DNA of 64,000 bases from Dactylosporangium sp040689395. GTDB lineage: Bacteria; Actinomycetota; Actinomycetes; Mycobacteriales; Micromonosporaceae. Position 1 is the stretch's first letter; the number at the start of each line of letters is the position of its first letter. This document shows, piece by piece, positions 26,330-38,900 of this stretch. The position numbers and the translations under genes are program-made. The DNA lies in the NCBI RefSeq assembly GCF_040689395.1, contig NZ_JBFAZX010000029.1, positions 32,753 to 96,752 on the forward strand. Direction: 5' to 3'. The notes under the pieces were generated by a model. It was not told the origin of the DNA and did no database searches. It worked only from the letters and a program-made list of their open reading frames with translations.

Positions 26330-26347
26330 CGGCTGACGCGGGATCGC

Positions 26348-27159
26348 TCATGGCAGGCCCGCCAGAGCCACCACCGCGCGATGCACGGGGTCGGCCAGAT
26401 CGACCGCGAGTACGCCGCCGCGGACGAGACGCGCGAGCAGAGCCGCGACGCTCGTGGCGTGTGCCGCCGAGCAGCGGCGGCTGCCGGCCCGGGATCTCGG
26501 CGGTGACGATATCGAGGCCGTGGACGCGCGCCGCGATGTCCGCGCACCGCTGGGCACGAGCCTCGCAGGCGTGAACCCGCGCGCCCAGCCGGCGAGCGAT
26601 GCGGGCGGCTTGGCGGCCGGCCACGGCCGACGACGAGCACCTGCGCGGGCCGGCCGGTTCCTGCGCCGGGGAGCGGGCCGCAGAGGCAGCGGCCGAAGGT
26701 GGCGGCGGCGGTCAGCACCGCTTGGTACCCGGCGACCCGCTCCTGCGAGCCGGGGCGTCCATCGGCCGAACCTCGCCGGTGCTGCTCGGGGCCAGGTCGG
26801 CGGCGATCGTGGTGAGGCCCGGGCCGGCCCAGCGGCGGAACAGGTCCGCGACCCGCAAGGGTCGCAGGAGGCAGAACAGCGCTTGTCCGGCGCGGAACCG
26901 GTGTGTCGCGGCGATGTTCAGTGGCCGGACGCCGATGAGCACGCCGGCCGCGGCGAACAGCTCGCAGCGCGAGACGATCCTGCCCCCGGCGCCGTCGGGG
27001 AAGACGGCCTCGCGCCCCGGCCCCGGCCTCGACCAGGACCTCGAGTCCGAGGTCCAGAATCGAGAGTCCGAGGTCCAGGATCGAATGGACGGCCTCGGGC
27101 ACGATCGCGACCCGTCGCTCGCCGGTGATACGGGGGGGGTGATAGCGGGCAGGGTACAC
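26348..27159 (-). pseudogene. NAD(P) transhydrogenase alpha / alanine dehydrogenase-like pseudogene
   Basis: On the minus strand the protein can be followed across at least four frame changes. GERRVAIVPEAV...LEVLVEAGAGA is followed by FPDGAGGRIVSRCELFAAAGVLIGVRP near 26930. ERVAGYQAVLTAAATFG...RPAQVLVVGRGR comes next, then ARIARRLGARVHACE and finally LLARLVRGGVLAVDLADP. These are the N-terminal and NAD-binding parts of PntA. The order is intact but the gene is inactive. A 21-base duplication at 27043-27084 adds seven residues near the start. It converges with the PhoU-like gene. Confidence 0.7.
27043..27084. repeat. 21-bp direct duplication inside the pntA-like pseudogene
   Basis: Two adjacent copies starting GAGTCCGAGGTCCAG differ at one base. 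In the pseudogene frame they encode the repeated SILDLGL. Confidence 0.75.
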
Positions 27160-27199
27160 CGGCTATGACCCGCGCGGACGCGGAAGGAGGCGATCGGCG

Positions 27200-30823
<3,624 letters not shown>

Positions 30824-30913
30824 CCGATCACGTTTCATACTGGAGGAGATGGTCACGGCCAGACCGCCCCGATCGGGCGGCGGCGGTGGTGTTCCTGCAG
30901 TGGGGAGTCCTGC

Positions 30914-33421
30914 GTGGCACGGGGTCGCTTGCGGATCTATCTGGGCGCGGCGCCCGGGGTGGGAAAGACCTACGCGATGCTGGCCGAGGGCCAGCGCCGC
31001 CGGTCCCGGGGCACCGACGTCGTGATCGGGTTCCTGGAACCACACGGCCGGAAGCTGACCGCGGCGATGGCCGACGGTCTCGAGGTGGTGCCCCGCCGCG
31101 AGTGCGCCTACCGCGACGCCCGGTTCACCGAGATGGATCTGGACGCGGTGCTGGCCCGGCACCCGCAGGTGACGCTGGTCGACGAGCTGGCGCACACCAA
31201 CGTTCCGGGCTGCCGCAACGCCAAGCGCTGGCAGGACGTCGAGGAACTGCTCGACGCCGGCATCGACGTGGTCACGACCCTCAACATCCAGCATCTGGAG
31301 TCACTCAACGACGTGGTACGCCAGATCACCGGGGTCACCCAGCAGGAGACGTTGCCGGATGCGGTGGCACGGCGGGCGGAGCAGGTCGAGCTGGTCGACA
31401 TGACGCCGGAGGCGCTGCGACGGCGGATGGTGCACGGCAATGTCTACCCGCCGGACCGGATCGAGGCGGCGCTGACCCACTACTTCCGGCCCGGGAACCT
31501 GACCGCGCTTCGGGAACTGGCCCTGCTGTGGCTGGCCGATCGGGTCGAGGAGGGCCTGCGGCGGTACCGGGCCGAGCACGGCATCGCCACGGGATGGGAG
31601 ACCCGTGAGCGGATCCTGGTGGCGCTCAGCGGTGGCCCGGAGGGCGAGACCCTGATCCGGCGGGCCGCCCGGGTCGCGGAGCGCATCCAGGGCGCCGATC
31701 TGCTCGCCGTGCACGTGATGCCGTGTGACGGGCTGGCCGTGGGCAGCCATCCGGCGCTGGCCGCCCAGCGGGCGCTCGTGGAGTCGCTGGACGGGCGCTA
31801 CTACCAGATCGTCGGCGACGACGTGGCCAAGGCGATCATCCAGTTCGCCCAGGCCGAGAACACCACGCAGATCGTGTTGGGGGCCAGTCGCCGAGGGTGG
31901 CTGGCGTCGGCGTTGACCGGCGAGGGCGTCGGGGTCCGCGTCACCCGCTTGTCCGGATCGATCGACGTACACATGGTCACGCACGAGCACGCGGCCGGCC
32001 CGCCCGGGCTGCGCCTGCCACGCGCGGGCCGCGGGTTCGGTGTGCGGCGGTACGCGGCCGGTGCCGCCCTGGCGTTGCTGCTGCTGCCCGCCCTCACCCT
32101 GGTCGGGCTGCAGGGGCGGGTCGCGCTGTCCAGCGCCCTGCTGGGTTACCTGCTCCCGGTGATCGTGGTGGCGCTGACCGGAGGGCTGTACGTGGCACTG
32201 GCAACGGCGGTGGCGGGCGCGTTGCTGGCCGACTTCTACTTCACGCCCCCGCTGCACAGCCTGGCCATCGCCAGACCCGACGACGCGGCGGCGATGGTCG
32301 TCTTCGTCGCCGTCGCGACGCTCGTCAGCTGGGCGATCGAGACCGCGACCCGGCAGACCCGCCGCGCCGCACGCGCGTCCGCGGAAGCCGGTGCGCTGAG
32401 CACCATGGCCGGCGCCGCGCTGAGCGGGCCGAACCTGCCGGCCCAGCTGGAGCAGATCCGGCAGCTCTTCGGGCTGGACGCGGTCAGCCTGCTCGACCGG
32501 GCACCCGCCGGTGGCCACGGACAGGACTGGCACGTGCTGGCCTCCGCGGGCGAGCGGCCACCGCGGCATCCCGCCGAGGCCGGCACCAGCGTCCCGGTCG
32601 GGCAGACGCTCACCTTGGCCGGGCGAGGCCGCGTCCTCGGCGACAGCGACCAGCGGGTGCTGGTGGCCTGCGCCGCGCAGATCGCCGCCTGCCTGGATCG
32701 CGAGCAGCTGGCCGCGCGCGCCGCCGACGCCGACCAGCGCATCGCCGCCGACAGCGCGCGCACCACGATGCTGCTGGCCACCCAGCGGGAACTGCGGGCG
32801 CCACTGGCGTTGCTGCAGGACACGCTGGGCCGGCTCGGGACCCACGACCCGATCAACGCCGAACAGCGGCACGAGCTGACCGCCACCGGCCAAGCCAGCC
32901 TGGCCCGCATCGCAACCTGCCTCACCGACCTGCAGGACCTGGCCCAGGCCCGCGCGGGCGCGCTGGACATCCATCTGCGCCCCGTCGAGCTCGACGACGT
33001 CCTGTCCGCGGCGCTCGACGATCTCGGGCCAGGAGGACACGACATCGTCGTGGACACTCCCGAGGACGTGCCGGACGTCATCGCGGACGCCAACCTGCTC
33101 ACCCGCGCGGTCACCGGCCTCGCCACCAACGCCCTGGACCGCAACCCGGGCACCGCGCCGGCCAGGGTGAGCGTGAACGTGCTGCCCGATCGCCTCGCGA
33201 TCAACATCGTCGACCACGGTCCCGGCGTGCCGGTCCGGCACGAACCACGCCCCATCGGGGCAGCGCGCGGGGCGAGCGGTCCGGCCCCGGACGGCAGCCT
33301 CGCGGTGCGTACCGCGAAGGCGCTCACCGAAGCCATGGGCGGCACGATGCGCTGCCACGACACCCCCGGCGGTGGACTCACCGTCAGCCTGACCCTGCCC
33401 AGGACCACCTCCCGGTCCTGA
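30914..33421 (+). CDS. KdpD-like sensor protein with degenerate histidine box
   Basis: 835-residue homologue of the K+ sensor KdpD. It has the KdpD N-terminal domain with Walker A GAAPGVGKTYAML and VTLVDELAHTNVPG, a USP-like domain (residues 235-350), four membrane helices (about 375-470), a GAF-like part, then a kinase module. The H-box, normally SHDLRTPL, reads QRELRAPL: Arg625 replaces the phosphoacceptor His. An N-box Asn and DHGPGVP remain. GTG start after GGGGAG. No kdpE or kdpABC gene is near. It is probably not an autokinase; a regulatory or ligand-binding role is possible. Confidence 0.85.
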   Translation: MARGRLRIYLGAAPGVGKTYAMLAEGQRRRSRGTDVVIGFLEPHGRKLTAAMADGLEVVPRRECAYRDARFTEMDLDAVLARHPQVTLVDELAHTNVPGCRNAKRWQDVEELLDAGIDVVTTLNIQHLESLNDVVRQITGVTQQETLPDAVARRAEQVELVDMTPEALRRRMVHGNVYPPDRIEAALTHYFRPGNLTALRELALLWLADRVEEGLRRYRAEHGIATGWETRERILVALSGGPEGETLIRRAARVAERIQGADLLAVHVMPCDGLAVGSHPALAAQRALVESLDGRYYQIVGDDVAKAIIQFAQAENTTQIVLGASRRGWLASALTGEGVGVRVTRLSGSIDVHMVTHEHAAGPPGLRLPRAGRGFGVRRYAAGAALALLLLPALTLVGLQGRVALSSALLGYLLPVIVVALTGGLYVALATAVAGALLADFYFTPPLHSLAIARPDDAAAMVVFVAVATLVSWAIETATRQTRRAARASAEAGALSTMAGAALSGPNLPAQLEQIRQLFGLDAVSLLDRAPAGGHGQDWHVLASAGERPPRHPAEAGTSVPVGQTLTLAGRGRVLGDSDQRVLVACAAQIAACLDREQLAARAADADQRIAADSARTTMLLATQRELRAPLALLQDTLGRLGTHDPINAEQRHELTATGQASLARIATCLTDLQDLAQARAGALDIHLRPVELDDVLSAALDDLGPGGHDIVVDTPEDVPDVIADANLLTRAVTGLATNALDRNPGTAPARVSVNVLPDRLAINIVDHGPGVPVRHEPRPIGAARGASGPAPDGSLAVRTAKALTEAMGGTMRCHDTPGGGLTVSLTLPRTTSRS

Positions 33422-33602
33422 CTCGTGCCGGGCCGGCAGTTCCGTCGGAATGTCGGAATACGGCACGGTGTCCATCTCCCCCGGCGAGACCGGCGAGACC
33501 GCGGATATCCGCACGAATGCGCTTGACCCCCGAATACCACTGAGATAGGCGTTCAACGAATCCCGCAAATTCACCCTTCCCGATCGGCCAGCGCGTAAGG
33601 CC

Positions 33603-33630
33603 GGATAGCAAATCCTATTGATCCGATAGG
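33603..33630 (+). promoter_or_regulatory. Shared regulatory element, copy 2
   Basis: 28 bases whose reverse complement carries CCTATCGGA, TAG, ATTTGC and TATCC in order, matching the element at 11172-11201. It contains the inverted repeat CCTAT-N7-ATAGG (33614-33630). It lies 8 bases upstream of a possible -10 hexamer TAGAGT (33639-33644) and about 115 bases before the flavin reductase start. Confidence 0.55.
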
Positions 33631-33745
33631 TACGGTGCTAGAGTTGGGCCGTGCGGCCGGCTCGAGTGCCCCTCCGGCCATACGCCATCACACGCTTGCT
33701 CGACCGGGCCGCCGACCTCGGCCCGACGGAAGGTAGGCCATCGAC

Positions 33746-34240
33746 ATGAGCATGAGCGCGGTGCTGCACCCCACCGACCTACGCCGGGTCTTCGGCGCGT
33801 TCCCCAGCGGCGTCACGGCTGTGGCCGCGCTGGTCGACGGCGCACCCGTCGGCCTCGCCGCCAGCTCATTCACCTCGGTGTCGCTCGACCCGCCGCTCGT
33901 CTCGGTCTGCATCGCCCGGACGTCGAGCACCTGGCCGACGCTGCGCCGCGCCGATCGGCTGGGGGTCAGCGTGCTCGCCGCGCACCAGGAGCACCTGGGC
34001 CGCCAGCTGAGCCTGCGCGGCGGCGACCGCTTCTCCGGCGTGACGTGGCGAGCGACGCAGGGTGGCGAGATCCTGCTCGACGGCGCCTGCGCCTGGCTCG
34101 ACTGCAGCATCGAACGCGAGATCCCGGCGGGCGACCACGACATCATCCTGCTCCGCGTCCATGCCCTCGACGCCGACCGCAGCGTCCCGCCGCTGGTGTT
34201 CCACCAGAGCGCGTTCGGCCGGCTGCAGCGCGCCGCCTGA
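33746..34240 (+). CDS. Flavin reductase (HpaC/NtaB-like domain)
   Basis: 164-residue NAD(P)H:flavin oxidoreductase domain. Characteristic blocks are FGAFPSGVTAVAALVDG, GLAASSFTSVSLDPPLVSVCIA and HDIILLRVHALD. Such proteins supply FMNH2 to two-component monooxygenases. Two LLM monooxygenases of this window lack an adjacent reductase, and this gene shares a promoter element with the amino-acid ABC operon, so it may serve them. ATG at 33746; a second in-frame ATG lies six bases downstream. A 7-bp hairpin (34239-34255) overlaps the stop. Confidence 0.88.
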   Translation: MSMSAVLHPTDLRRVFGAFPSGVTAVAALVDGAPVGLAASSFTSVSLDPPLVSVCIARTSSTWPTLRRADRLGVSVLAAHQEHLGRQLSLRGGDRFSGVTWRATQGGEILLDGACAWLDCSIEREIPAGDHDIILLRVHALDADRSVPPLVFHQSAFGRLQRAA

Positions 34241-34420
34241 CGGCCCCGGGCCGTCTCACCAGACCCGGTCGCAGGCGGTGCCGGATCGGCCGGGAACGTG
34301 CCGACCCGACCTCAACCAGCGGCCGTCGCCACTGTTTCGCTCGCCGCCCTGCGGGCACGCTGTGGAAGAGACCTCGGGAGGATGGTCGCGGCGCACTGCC
34401 GCGATGAGCGGAGCGGGAAG

Positions 34421-35115
34421 ATGGCAACACTGGACAAGGAACGCACCGTCGCTGCGCTCCTGGACCGCCAAGGCACCACCATCGCCGAGGAGGCCGGCAT
34501 CACGCTGGCCGACAAGCCCGCTCCCCTGTACCAGCTGCTGGTGCTCGCGACGTTGCTCAGCGCCCGCATTTCCTCCGGTATCGCGGTGACCGCGGCTCGG
34601 GAGCTGTTTCGGGCCGGATACCGCACACCGCGACGCATGACCGAGGCGACCTGGCAGGACCGCGTGGACGCCCTGGCTCGGGGCAGTTACCAGTCCTACC
34701 CGAAGCTTACCGGCACTACCAGAAGCGGACCTCGACGATGCTCGGCGACGGCGCCCGGCTCTGCCGGCAGCGTTGGCACGGCGATCTGCGTCGCCTGCAC
34801 CGCGAGGCCGCCGGCGACGTCGACCGCCTTCGTGGCCTGCTGACCGAGTTCCCGGGTATCGGCCCCACGGGCGCCGACATCTTCGTGCGTGAGGTACAGG
34901 CGGTGTGGCCGGACATCGCGCCGTTCGCCGACGCCAAGGTCGTCGACGGGGCGGAGCGACTGCGGCTGCCCCGATCGGCCGGCGACCTCGCCGGCCTGGT
35001 GTCAACGGCACAGCTGCCGAAGCTGGCCGGGGCGTTGGTACGAGTCGCACAAGACCGCAGGGCGGCCGACGCCGTGCTTCGGGAAGGTCGGGAAGGTCGG
35101 GAAGGTCCAGCCTGA
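34421..35115 (+). pseudogene. HhH-GPD endonuclease-type DNA repair gene with a frameshift
   Basis: From ATG at 34421 the frame reads MATLDKERTVAALLDRQ, then LLVLATLLSARISSGIAVTAARELF up to about 34700. The rest continues in another frame from about 34715: TMLGDGARLC, then LLTEFPGIGPTGADIFVREVQAVWP with the helix-hairpin-helix GIGPTGAD. The shift falls in an odd stretch (SYPKLTGT) that looks like a small duplication or insertion. The family is an endonuclease III relative. Either this is an inactivated gene or one sequencing error. A 9-base unit (CGGGAAGGT) is repeated three times near the end, encoding REG repeats. Confidence 0.7.
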
Positions 35116-35178
35116 ACAACCCGGTCACGTCCGCCGTCGGGCCGGCTTGGCCGGCACGTCACCGGGTAGAGCCCGGAC

Positions 35179-35934
35179 ATGACTGTTACGGCGACCCAGG
35201 TGCAGCGCTACCTCGGCGACCTGGACTACCCGACGGACAAGCAGCACCTCGTCGAGCACGCCCGCGAGCACGGTGCGGGCAGCGACGTGGTGCAGACCCT
35301 GCAGGCCATGCCTGGCGAGCGGTTCGACTCACCGAAGGACGTCAGTCAGGCCGTCGGCAAGCAGACGCAGGCCCGGCAGCAGGATGTCGTGGACATCCTG
35401 CTCACCCGGCACTCCGAGATCAAACAGCTCTTCGCGCAGTTGGCGACCGCTCAGGGCGCGGGGAAGCAAGAGGTGTTCCACACCCTCGTCCGGCGGCTCG
35501 CCGTCCACGAGAGCGCGGAGGAGCTGGTCGTGCATCCGGCCGCGCGGGACATCATCGCCGACGGCGACCAGATCATCGACCAGCTGCTCCACGAGGAGTC
35601 AGACGCGAAGCGGGCGCTGTCCGACCTCTACGACCTGGGGATGGATCATCCGGAGTTCGACCGGCACCTGAGTGTGCTCGGCGAATCGGTCGTGGCGCAC
35701 GCGGCCCAGGAGGAGCGCATGGAGTTCACGCGGCTTCGCGAGCAGGCCGACGCGGATCGGCTGCGCCGGTTGGGGCGTGCTTTCGAGGCGGCGGAGGCGT
35801 TGGCCCCGACGCGTCCGCACCCGGGGACCGGGGAATCGGCCATCGCGAACCTGTTCGCCGGACCGCCGATCGGGGTGTTCGACAAGGTCCGTGACGCGAT
35901 GCGGGACTGGCGCAGGCACGCCGGCGAGGGGTGA
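35179..35934 (+). CDS. DUF2795-hemerythrin HHE domain protein
   Basis: 251 residues. Positions 1-62 are a DUF2795 domain (VQRYLGDLDYPTDKQHLVEHA). Positions 70-200 are a hemerythrin-type four-helix bundle with metal-ligand candidates in TRHSEIKQLF, VHESAEELVVHP, LHEESDAK and VAHAAQEERMEF. The C-terminal 50 residues are a Pro/Gly-rich tail. A di-iron site sensing or handling O2, NO or iron is likely. The gene stands alone and ends at a strong hairpin. Similar proteins are common in actinobacteria but their role is not settled. Confidence 0.87.
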   Translation: MTVTATQVQRYLGDLDYPTDKQHLVEHAREHGAGSDVVQTLQAMPGERFDSPKDVSQAVGKQTQARQQDVVDILLTRHSEIKQLFAQLATAQGAGKQEVFHTLVRRLAVHESAEELVVHPAARDIIADGDQIIDQLLHEESDAKRALSDLYDLGMDHPEFDRHLSVLGESVVAHAAQEERMEFTRLREQADADRLRRLGRAFEAAEALAPTRPHPGTGESAIANLFAGPPIGVFDKVRDAMRDWRRHAGEG

Positions 35935-35957
35935 GCAGCCGCGGTGAGCGGGAAGTC

Positions 35958-35988
35958 GGGGACCAGAGCCAGGCAGGCTCTGGTCCCC
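35958..35988. terminator. Bidirectional hairpin between hemerythrin and P-type ATPase genes
   Basis: Perfect 13-bp arms GGGGACCAGAGCC (35958-35970) and its complement (35976-35988) with a 5-base loop. It is placed 24 bases after the hemerythrin stop and 8 bases beyond the ATPase stop on the other strand. Confidence 0.8.
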
Positions 35989-35995
35989 CCGCTTT

Positions 35996-38900
35996 CTACG
36001 CTGCTGGACGTCCTGGCAGCGCAGGTACCGGCAGCCGCAGCGCCCCGAGCGCCGTTCCGGCCGCCGTCGCGGCCAGGACGATCCCCCAGGCGACCGGCCC
36101 AATCGGCCGGCAGCCGAAGAACTGGCTCAGGCCCGGGGTCTGCACGACACCGACCAGCGCCGCGGCGGATGCCCCGGCGGCACCGAGGACCACCGGGTCC
36201 CCGCCGGAGAGCAGCGCGGTCTGGCCCAGTTGCGCGCCGACCAGGGAGGCGAGCGCCACCGTGCTGGCGCGCGCCGCCGTCCCGGTCGCCTTCGCGCTCA
36301 ACCAGGCCCCCGCCGTCGCGGCCGAGGTCGCGACCGCGCGGCGGATCACGTTGCCGGTCAGCGCCCCGCCCAGCGAGGCCTCCGGCCCCTCGCGGACCAG
36401 CCGGTCGGGGCTGACGTGCCGCGGTGGCCGGGCGGCGACCGTGATCGCGGGCAGCAGGTCCGTCATCAGGTTGACGAACAGGATCTGCCGCGCGTTGAGC
36501 GGTGGCGTCGCCGAGACGAGGGATCCGCCGACAGTGAACAGGATCTCGCCGAGATTCCCGCCGAGCAGCAGCGCGAGCGACTCGCGGACCGACGCCCACA
36601 TGGCGCGCCCCTCGACCACCCCGTCGACGATCGTCTCGATCCGCCCGTCAAGCACGATCAGGTCCGCCGCCTGGCGGGCCGCGGCCGTGGCCTGCTCGCC
36701 GAGCGCGATGCCGACGTCGGCGAGCCGGATGGCCGGCGCGTCGTTGGCGCCGTCGCCGGTGACCGCGACGCTGTACCCGGCCCGGCGCAGCGCGCGGACG
36801 ACCGCGACCTTGTGCGCGGGGCTGACCCGCGCGAAGACCGACGCCTTGGACACCAGCGCGTCGACGATCGCGTCGTCCGCCTCGGCGCTGTCCAGCTCCG
36901 GCCCGGTCACCACGGCGCCGCCGTCGAGCAGGTCGAGCTCGGCGCCGATCGCCGCCGCGGTGCTGGGATGGTCGCCGGTCAGCATGAGCACCTTGATGCC
37001 GGCGCGGCGCAGCCGGTCGACCGCCTCGGCGGCGCTCGGGCGGGTCGGGTCGGCCAGCCCGAGCAGACCCAGGAACCGCATGTCGTCGACGCGCTCGTCG
37101 TCGAGGCGGCGCCGCGCCGACGCCGCCCGTTCCGCGATCGCGAGCACCCGGAGCCCCTGCCGGGCCATCCGGTCGACCTCCGCCTCGATCGAGCGCCGGT
37201 CGGCCTGCGTCAGCGGCCGTACCTCCCCGTCCACGCGCCAGTTCACGCAGCGGGGCAGCGTGATCTCCGGCGCGCCCTTGACGCTGATCACCTGGCCGCC
37301 GTTCGCCGCGCCGAGGACGGCGTGAAATCCGCGTGCCGGCTCGAAGGGCAGCTCGCGGACGCTTCGCCAGCCGTCGGCCGCCTCCCCGGTGGTGACGCCG
37401 GCCGCCGCGGCACCGACCACGACCGCCTGGTCGGTCGGATGGGGCAGCACCTCCTGCCCGTTCGGGGCCGGGCTCGCGCGAAGCGCGGTGGCGAGGATCT
37501 CCCGGTGCCGCGGGGTGAGCCGGTCCATCGGCACCCGCACGCGGCCGTCGGAGACGCTGCGCAGCGCGATGCGTCCCTCGGTCAGCGTGCCGGTCTTGTC
37601 GAAACAGATCACGTCGACCCGGCCGATCGCCTCCATCGAGCGGGGATCGCGCACGAGGATGTTGCGCCGGGACAGCCGGCGGCTGGCGCTGAGCTCGGCC
37701 GCGGTCGCGATGAAGGGCAGCCCCTCCGGGATCGCCGCGACCGCGAGCGCGATCGAGCTGTTGACCGACTCGGCCAGCCGGCCCCGGACCACGCCGGTGG
37801 TGAGCAGCGCCACCGCGGCGGCCCCCGCCACCGGCAGCGACGCCTTGGTCAGCTCGCGCAGCCGCTGCTGGACCCCGCTCTTCGGCGGTTCCTGGAGCAC
37901 CATCAGGGCGTTGCGGCCGGCCTCCGTGTCCGCGCCGGTCGCCGCGACGACGCACGTGGCCGATCCGGCGGCGACGGTGGTGCCGGCGTACACCATGCTG
38001 GTGCGCTCGGCGATGGCGGCCGCACGGGTCGCGGTGGCGCTCTTGGCGACCGGCACCGACTCGCCGGTCAGCGGCGACTCGTCCATCTCCAGGCCGACGG
38101 TGTCCAGCAGCCGGCAGTCGGCCGGCACCGCGTCGCCCGGCTCCAGGAGGATGACGTCGCCCGGCACCAGCTCGTCGAGGTTGCCGTCCCGTTCGATGCC
38201 GGCGCGGCGCAACCGCACCCGCGGCGCCGCCTCGCTCACCAGCCGGCTCAGCGCCCGGCGGGCCGCCATGTCCTGGATGCTGGACAGCACCGCGTTGGCG
38301 AGGATGACGGCGACGACCAGCGCGGCGTCGCTCGTCGCCCCGGTCACGGCCGAGACGCCGGCACCGGCGGCCAGCGGCAGCGTCAGCGGTGTGTTGAGCT
38401 CACCGAGGATGGTGCCGAACACTCCCCGCCCGGCCGAGGCGTCGGCGGGTGTCTCCGCCGTGACCCGGGCCTGCCGGCGTCGCTCGGCGTCCTCCTCGTC
38501 GATGCCCCGCGGCGCCGTGTCCAGGGCCCGCATGACTTCCTCGGCGGGCAGGGCGTGCCAGGCGACGTCGACGGGCGGTGCGGGCGGAGTGCGGCGGGAC
38601 AGGCCGCGCGCCGACCACATCCCGCTGGCGACGTTGACCGCCTGGGCGATGGCCGCCGCGCTCGACGCCCGGCGGGCGCCGCGTTGCGTGGCGTCCGCGA
38701 GCCCCAGCAGCGCGCCGGCCGCCGAACCCTGCATCGCCACCTGGGTGCTGCGCCGGCTCACGGCCCGTGCCACCGCCGCCGCCTCCAGCAGCAGCCAGGC
38801 CGTCTCCAGGCCGGGTCCGCCCATCAGGTGGGCGCCCCACGGGGGCCGGCGGTCGGCACGCAGCACACCGAAGCCGCAGTCCGCCGCGGCCAGCGCGGCG

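Noticed and set aside
33603..33630. Element considered as a dispersed insertion sequence end
   Set aside because: No terminal repeats or transposase nearby, and the position before a promoter is the same in both copies, so a regulatory site is simpler.
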